Of a stretch of DNA of 64,000 nucleotides, positions 59,636 to 64,000 are shown piece after piece. The first letter of the stretch is position 1. Every line of letters starts with the position of its first letter. Both the position numbers and the translations under genes were made by a program. This DNA comes from Oxalicibacterium solurbis (lineage in GTDB: Bacteria > Pseudomonadota > Gammaproteobacteria > Burkholderiales > Burkholderiaceae_D): NCBI RefSeq assembly GCF_014635845.1, contig NZ_BMDP01000003.1, positions 310,001-374,000 of the forward strand, read 5' to 3'. The notes under the pieces are model-generated. The model did no database searches. It saw only the letters and a list, made by a program, of their open reading frames with translations, and was not told where the DNA came from.

Positions 59636-60391
59636 GTGGAAAATTCTTCGCGCCGTTTCATCTTCGCCAATTTATTCGGATTGGTTGCCGCCGGCATCGT
59701 GTTTACGTGGATTTCGCGTAGCGGCACGTTTGATTTCTGGGTGACGCAACACTTCTTCGATCCGGTGACACGAACGTTTCCGCTCGAACACAACCGCCCG
59801 CTGTTTTTCTGGGGACATGCGGTACTGAAGAAAATCAGTGTGGTTGCCTGGCTCATCTGTATCGGCCTTGCGTTTGCCTCCATCCGCGTGCGTGCGCTGC
59901 AATCCTGGCGGCAAGTGCTGCTGACCTTCATCGTGATGGGCGGTCTTGCATCATGGCTGGTGCAATCGCTAAAAGGAGCAAGTCCTCACTCTTGTCCTTA
60001 TGACCTGGCTGTCTACGGCGGCAGCGATTTCTGGTTTCCGCTGTTCGATGCGGTAACGACCATCGTGCATAAAGGACAGTGCTGGCCGGGCGGCCATGCT
60101 TCGGCCGGATTCGTGTTGATCGCGGGCTATTTCGCGCTGCGCGAGAAGGCGCCAAAGTGGGCGCGCTGTGTGCTGATTTTCAGCCTGGTGTTGGGAACGG
60201 TGATGAGTGCCGTACAGGTCGTGCGCGGCGCACATTTTGTCTCGCACAATCTGTGGTCGCTATGGCTGGTGTGGGCGACCTGCGTGACATTGCATCTGGC
60301 GATTGCCGGTTATCGTCGTCTGCGCGGGCGTACGGCCATCGTCTACGATGCAGCTGTTACTGCGGAAGCTGCTCCGGGATATCGGCCGTAA
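59636..60391 (+). CDS. PAP2-type membrane phosphatase
   Basis: 251 residues, six helices. The acid-phosphatase motifs are changed from the standard: KGASPHSCP (instead of K-x6-RP), PGGHAS (instead of PSGH) and RGAHFVSHNLWS (His motif). This matches the CPWDL/PGGH subgroup. The substrate, lipid phosphate or lipid A, is not determinable. A GTG start is used, preceded by GGGAA. The 3' end overlaps the next, convergent gene by 35 bases. Confidence 0.82.
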   Translation: MENSSRRFIFANLFGLVAAGIVFTWISRSGTFDFWVTQHFFDPVTRTFPLEHNRPLFFWGHAVLKKISVVAWLICIGLAFASIRVRALQSWRQVLLTFIVMGGLASWLVQSLKGASPHSCPYDLAVYGGSDFWFPLFDAVTTIVHKGQCWPGGHASAGFVLIAGYFALREKAPKWARCVLIFSLVLGTVMSAVQVVRGAHFVSHNLWSLWLVWATCVTLHLAIAGYRRLRGRTAIVYDAAVTAEAAPGYRP

Positions 60392-60731
60392 TCAGTTCCG
60401 GTTCCGGCTCCGGCCGCGGTTTCGGATGACGCCGATCCAGCCACCACGCCAGCACCGGTAATAGAAAAAAGCCGCCCGGCGCGATGAACAGCAGCATGTA
60501 AGGACTCAATTCCATCAGCTTGTGCAGATGCACGCGGATGCGTCGACGATCCAGCTCCGTCCAATGCTCACCGTTGCGCCGCTTCATCAACAGCGGGATC
60601 AGGCCGCGCATCTGGTGCATCTCGTGCCACAGGCGCGTGCGTTCGCGCCCCTGCATTGCCCACAGGAAATGAAACAAACTGCGCAGATAACGGAGGGTCA
60701 GCGCACAGGTGCGCAGAAAACGTCGGAACAC
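60357..60731 (-). CDS. Small basic membrane protein (possible LETM1-like)
   Basis: 124 residues, Arg-rich N-terminal half and one hydrophobic segment (YMLLFIAPGGFFLLPVLAWWL) near residue 90, then a Pro-Glu tail. The segment resembles the LETM1-like membrane part, but the match is weak by eye. GTG start. Confidence 0.6.
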   Translation of the reverse strand: MFRRFLRTCALTLRYLRSLFHFLWAMQGRERTRLWHEMHQMRGLIPLLMKRRNGEHWTELDRRRIRVHLHKLMELSPYMLLFIAPGGFFLLPVLAWWLDRRHPKPRPEPEPELITADIPEQLPQ

Positions 60732-60757
60732 GGATGGACCTGAATGGGAAAGTATTG

Positions 60758-60796
60758 CTTGTTGCCCTAGCTTGTTGCCCTAGCTTGTAGCCCTAT
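60758..60796 (+). repeat. Three tandem copies of a 13-bp unit
   Basis: CTTGTTGCCCTAG occurs twice exactly and a third time with one or two changes, in the promoter region shared by the small basic protein gene and the DUF2061 gene. Confidence 0.8.
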
Positions 60797-60867
60797 TGTA
60801 CGCCGAATCTCAAAATATAGTTAATAACTATCAATTTGTTTAAATATATTTAATTGTTCTATTGAGC

Positions 60868-60880
60868 GAGAATGATTATC
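60868..60880 (+). promoter_or_regulatory. Fur-box-like site before the DUF2061 gene
   Basis: GAGAATGATTATC differs from the site at the Fiu-like receptor (GAGAATAATTATC) only at the central base. It is 45 bases before the start codon. Confidence 0.65.
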
Positions 60881-60924
60881 CTTTGCTTCATCGCACTTCA
60901 GAATGCACAAGGAAAGGAATCATC

Positions 60925-61161
60925 ATGGTCACCGCAGCCAGAACCGTCAGCCAGGTCGCTTTGCATATGAGCGTCGCCTTTGCCGTCATGTATGCATTCA
61001 CGGGCTCGATTGCCCTGGGCGGTGTTGCGGCGGTTGTGGAACCTATCTGTAACGTGATCCTGTTGCCGGTTCACGATAGGCTTTGGGAGCGCATTCGCCA
61101 GAGACTCGAATCGCGCGCCGACAATTCCCCTGATGCCGTGCGCAATGTGCAGAATGCTTGA
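60925..61161 (+). CDS. DUF2061 small membrane protein
   Basis: 78 residues, two hydrophobic segments (VALHMSVAFAVMYAFTGSIALGGVAAVVEPICNVILLPVHDRLWERI). DUF2061 is of unknown function. AAGGAAAGGA gives a strong ribosome site. The Fur-like site upstream suggests iron control. Confidence 0.82.
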   Translation: MVTAARTVSQVALHMSVAFAVMYAFTGSIALGGVAAVVEPICNVILLPVHDRLWERIRQRLESRADNSPDAVRNVQNA

Positions 61162-61180
61162 TGCCAAATCTTTCCTGAAG

Positions 61181-61205
61181 AGCCGCTGATGTCAGCGGCT
61201 TTTTT
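61181..61205 (+). terminator. Intrinsic terminator after the DUF2061 gene
   Basis: AGCCGCTGA / TCAGCGGCT stem with a 2-base loop followed by five T. Confidence 0.88.
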
Positions 61206-61251
61206 ATTGCTGCCGCTATTGCTGCCGCTATTGCTGCCGCTATTGCTGCCG
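61206..61251 (+). repeat. Nearly four tandem copies of a 12-bp unit
   Basis: ATTGCTGCCGCT occurs three times exactly, then ten of the twelve bases again. It lies in the gap before the 2-hydroxyacid dehydrogenase gene. A short tandem repeat of this kind may vary in copy number between strains. Confidence 0.9.
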
Positions 61252-61341
61252 AAATCGTAGGCGGCTGTCGGATAATACGCAGTGCTGTTATCCATCGATA
61301 TGTTTCCATAACGTTCCCATACCTGCTGCCGGATTTCCACG

Positions 61342-62325
61342 ATGAAGATTGCGATTCTCGACGACTATCAGGACTGCGTCCGCCATCTCGACTGCTTTTC
61401 GCTGCTGCAGGAACATGACGTGAAGATCTTCACCAGCAGCGCACGCGGTGTCGGCCAGCTGGCGATTCGCTTGCGAGAATTTGATGCGCTCGTACTGATT
61501 CGCGAACGTACGGTTTTATCGCGCGCGCTACTGGAAAAACTGCCGAACCTCAAGTTGATTTCGCAAACCGGCAAGGTGAGCGGCCATATCGATACGGCAG
61601 CTGCCGCAGCACGCGGCATCACGATCTGCGAAGGCGTCGGCGATCCGACTGCACCGGCTGAACTGGCATGGGCGCTGACCATGGCCGCGATGCGCAAGCT
61701 GCCGCAATATCTGTCGAACCTGAAGGATGGCTTGTGGCAAACCGCCTCGCTGCATCCGCAACACAATACGTTGGGTCGCACATTGAAAGGCCGCACGCTC
61801 GGTATCTGGGGTTACGGTCGGATCGGTCGTCGTGTCGCCGCCTACGGCAAGGCGTTCGGCATGGATGTGGTCGTGTGGGGACGCGAAGCGAGTCTTGCAA
61901 CGGCAGCGCAGGACGGCTATCGGCTTGCGGCATCGAAGGAAGCATTGCTCGCCGAGAGCGACGTCCTGTCGTTGCACCTGCGGCTGAACGAGCAGACGCG
62001 CGGCATCGTATCGGCGGACGATCTGCAGCGGATGAAACCCGATGCTCTGTTCGTCAACATCAGCCGAGCGGAATTGCTGCAGCCGGATGCGCTGCTGTCG
62101 TCGCTGCAGGCTGGTCGGCCTGGATATGCGGCATTGGATGTCTATGAAAGCGAACCGCTGCCGCCGACCTCGCCATTGCTGCAGATGGAAAATGTATTGG
62201 CGTCGCCGCACCTGGGCTATGTGGAAAAGGATAGCTACGAGCTGTACTTCCACAGCGCGTTTCAGAACATCGTTGATTTCGCTAATGGCGCGCCGCGCAA
62301 TGTGCTGCAGGTTCAGCAGGACTGA
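61342..62325 (+). CDS. D-2-hydroxyacid dehydrogenase family protein
   Basis: 327 residues with GYGRIGRRVAAYG for NAD(P) binding and SPHLGYV near the C-terminus (catalytic His). The catalytic Arg motif SRAEL departs from the usual SRG/ARG form. The substrate is unknown; the group includes phosphoglycerate and glyoxylate-type enzymes. Confidence 0.88.
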   Translation: MKIAILDDYQDCVRHLDCFSLLQEHDVKIFTSSARGVGQLAIRLREFDALVLIRERTVLSRALLEKLPNLKLISQTGKVSGHIDTAAAAARGITICEGVGDPTAPAELAWALTMAAMRKLPQYLSNLKDGLWQTASLHPQHNTLGRTLKGRTLGIWGYGRIGRRVAAYGKAFGMDVVVWGREASLATAAQDGYRLAASKEALLAESDVLSLHLRLNEQTRGIVSADDLQRMKPDALFVNISRAELLQPDALLSSLQAGRPGYAALDVYESEPLPPTSPLLQMENVLASPHLGYVEKDSYELYFHSAFQNIVDFANGAPRNVLQVQQD

Positions 62326-62329
62326 AGCG

Positions 62330-63118
62330 TCAGCGGAGGATATCGGACTCGGTGTCGGCCGGACCGCGATCGGCGGAACGGCGTTTCTTCGACGGCAGCA
62401 GAGTCGCCGTGGTGGTCGCCAGATGACCGCCGCCCCACATCTTGATCCAGCCTGGCGGCCACGGCAGCGCCGGTCCGCTGTAAGGCGGTACGCCGCGGCG
62501 CACGGGAATGATCGGCAGCACATCCGGCAACTGGCCGTCGCGGCTGTCCCAGCCCAGCGTATATGTATAGTCGGGCAGCAGCATTTCGCAGACAGCCTCG
62601 AACCACGCGGTGTGATCCTCGTCGCGCCCCAGCGCCTGCGCCATGCCGACCGGATCGAACTGCGCCAGCGTGCTCACCAGCTCTTCGGTTGTTTCGCCGG
62701 GTGCGTCACCCCAGCCCATCACCGGATTGAAGATGTAATCGGCACCCGAGCCGTACCAGCCTTCGCGCCATGGCCGTTCCATCCAGTTGCGCGGGCCGGT
62801 AAACAAGTGCCAGCGCCAGTGCAGGCCTGAGGGTTTGGGCCAGCTGTACAGATACAGGCGCTGATAGCCAGCCTGATGCAACTGCCGCACCATTGCCATC
62901 AGGCGAGCGTGCGGCATCTGGTCCGGCGGTGCGCGGCGAAACAGGATGGGTTCGCCATCGGCATGCTGGACTTCGTCGCTCGACAGGTTGAGGTCGAGCG
63001 TGCGCATCTCGTTGCCGAAGCGCGCCGAAATCCATCCCGTCATCAGATTGACGGCCGTGATCACGCCATAGCCACGATGGCGATGGAAGATGATGGTGCC
63101 GGGTGCGATGGGTTTCAT
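62330..63118 (-). CDS. Conserved hypothetical protein with SH3/Tudor-like N-terminus
   Basis: 262 residues. The start MKPIAPGTIIFHRHRGYGVITAVNLMTGWISARF looks like a small beta-barrel (Tudor- or CarD-like), followed by a region rich in Trp and Pro without a family I recognise. The ATG at 63118 is preferred to 63163. It faces the hydroxyacid dehydrogenase gene, four bases from its stop. Confidence 0.65.
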   Translation of the reverse strand: MKPIAPGTIIFHRHRGYGVITAVNLMTGWISARFGNEMRTLDLNLSSDEVQHADGEPILFRRAPPDQMPHARLMAMVRQLHQAGYQRLYLYSWPKPSGLHWRWHLFTGPRNWMERPWREGWYGSGADYIFNPVMGWGDAPGETTEELVSTLAQFDPVGMAQALGRDEDHTAWFEAVCEMLLPDYTYTLGWDSRDGQLPDVLPIIPVRRGVPPYSGPALPWPPGWIKMWGGGHLATTTATLLPSKKRRSADRGPADTESDILR

Positions 63119-63448
63119 GGTTACAGCGGTCGCTTGCAAAAAAGGCGGATGCCAATGGGGCATTAGTTTAGCGGGATTTCCACATGTCGACGGTTACGCC
63201 GTCAATTTGTACGTGAAACCACGCCAAGCTGAATTCACGTTGTTGTCACATATTTATCAAAGAATTTTCTTGGCAAATCTGCCATGTCCCGGTATTCATG
63301 GGAGTATTATTCCCGCCTGGCATGCTGGTTAATAAATCAAACAAGAATCTCGCTACGTAAATGGTGCAATGACCGTCGCGTGCCTCGGAAATTTAAATAG
63401 TTTCCGCCACCCAAAATCTTGCACACTTCCTCGGGAAACGGGCGAGCC
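63119..63448. other. Gap between the hypothetical and AraC-type genes
   Basis: 330 bases without a credible gene; it must hold the divergent promoters of both neighbours. I see AT-rich stretches around 63250-63270 and no clear operator. Confidence 0.4.
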
Positions 63449-64000
63449 ATGCCTGAGGTGCATCAGAGCAGATTACCGGCTTCCGATAGTCGTCTTGCTG
63501 ATGCGGAGATGTCACGTGTGCTCGGTACCACACCATTTCGTATGGTGCTGGATTCGTCCGGTGCGGGTATCGCACATTGGAAACATGATCCCTTGCACGA
63601 TGTCGTACAGCCCATGACGCATCACGTCATCATGGCTTATAACGGCACTGTACAACGCATGGAGCGGCGATCGGGAAGGTCTATTGTTACAGGAACATTT
63701 CGTCCTGGGGTGGTCATCATTATTCCGGAAGGGTCGAGTTCACGATGGGATATCCCGAAACCTGTCGATGTCGTTCAGCTTTATCTCCCTCATGCATCAC
63801 TCGAACGCGTCGTTGATGAGGCGAACATTGCTACACCTGTTGATCTTCTTGAGCGAACTGCGCAGCCCGATCCCGTTACATCCCGCTTACTATTGAGCGC
63901 CGCAGATTGCTTGGTGGGCAATGAAGCGCTAGACACACTTTTCCGACAGCAACTGATAGACCTGTTGGCTACACGTCTTCTCACTGCACACACCGGCTCG
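63449..64000 (+). CDS. AraC-family regulator, N-terminal part (cut by right edge)
   Basis: The frame from the ATG at 63449 stays open to the last base (184 codons). It reads like the sensor half of an AraC-type protein: FRPGVVIIIPEGSSSRWDIP, then DVVQLYLPHASLERVVDEANI. The HTH half lies beyond the edge, so the call rests on the N-terminal domain only. GGGCGAGCC precedes the ATG. Confidence 0.7.
   Translation, partial: MPEVHQSRLPASDSRLADAEMSRVLGTTPFRMVLDSSGAGIAHWKHDPLHDVVQPMTHHVIMAYNGTVQRMERRSGRSIVTGTFRPGVVIIIPEGSSSRWDIPKPVDVVQLYLPHASLERVVDEANIATPVDLLERTAQPDPVTSRLLLSAADCLVGNEALDTLFRQQLIDLLATRLLTAHTGS

Noticed and set aside
61206-61251. Tandem repeat as a CRISPR array
   Set aside because: The units are 12 bp and directly adjacent with no spacers and no cas genes are near.

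Overview
The window is a 64 kb piece of a betaproteobacterial chromosome. The ATP synthase, mnmG-rsmG-parAB and formate dehydrogenase gene orders, the even C-rich codon use and the OFA-type carboxylate transporter suggest Burkholderiales, most likely an Oxalobacteraceae member of the Herminiimonas/Janthinobacterium kind. That assignment is inferred from recognised genes, not from a search. I see no rRNA, tRNA, CRISPR array, insertion sequence or prophage, so this is mostly core chromosome.

Region 1 (1-14.2 kb) is the end of glpD, an outer-membrane beta-barrel protein, a heat-shock ibpA gene, and then an iron-acquisition block. The block holds a periplasmic electron-transfer cluster (PepSY membrane protein, DUF2271 protein with an ApbE flavinylation motif, DUF4198 protein, ApbE, membrane-anchored flavodoxin/FNR reductase), a PiuC hydroxylase with a Fiu-like TonB receptor, and a second TonB receptor with a PepSY membrane protein. 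Fur-box-like sites sit before three of these units, and a fourth precedes a small membrane protein gene at 60.9 kb.

Region 2 (14.2-32.6 kb) is a ppk2/CoA-binding pair, the full atpIBEFHAGDC operon, parB, parA, a lipocalin, rsmG and mnmG, all on the minus strand. Two perfect parS sites bracket a TSUP permease gene. Between mmsA and an AsmA gene lies a 374-bp gap with two perfect DnaA boxes, a DnaA-trio-like tract and an AT-rich stretch: a candidate oriC beside mnmG but with no dnaA in the window.

Region 3 (32.8-51.4 kb) is a formate and molybdenum/tungsten region. It has a LysR regulator, a tiny two-repeat protein, a possible sRNA, a tungstate-binding protein (TupA), the molybdo-enzyme formate dehydrogenase operon (fdsGBA-fdhD-fdsD) with a divergent regulator, modEABC, another LysR regulator, a metal-independent NAD formate dehydrogenase, an HPP membrane protein, and an oxalate/formate-type MFS transporter with a 46-residue partner. 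The transporter has a textbook sigma-54 promoter and paired upstream sites. A sigma-54 response regulator and its sensor kinase follow directly (51.5-54.9 kb).

Region 4 (55-64 kb) holds ordinary single genes: MgtC-like protein, lipoprotein, SDR, luciferase-like oxidoreductase with a TesB thioesterase, DUF1428, PAP2 phosphatase, DUF2061, a 2-hydroxyacid dehydrogenase, a hypothetical protein, and an AraC-type regulator cut by the right edge.
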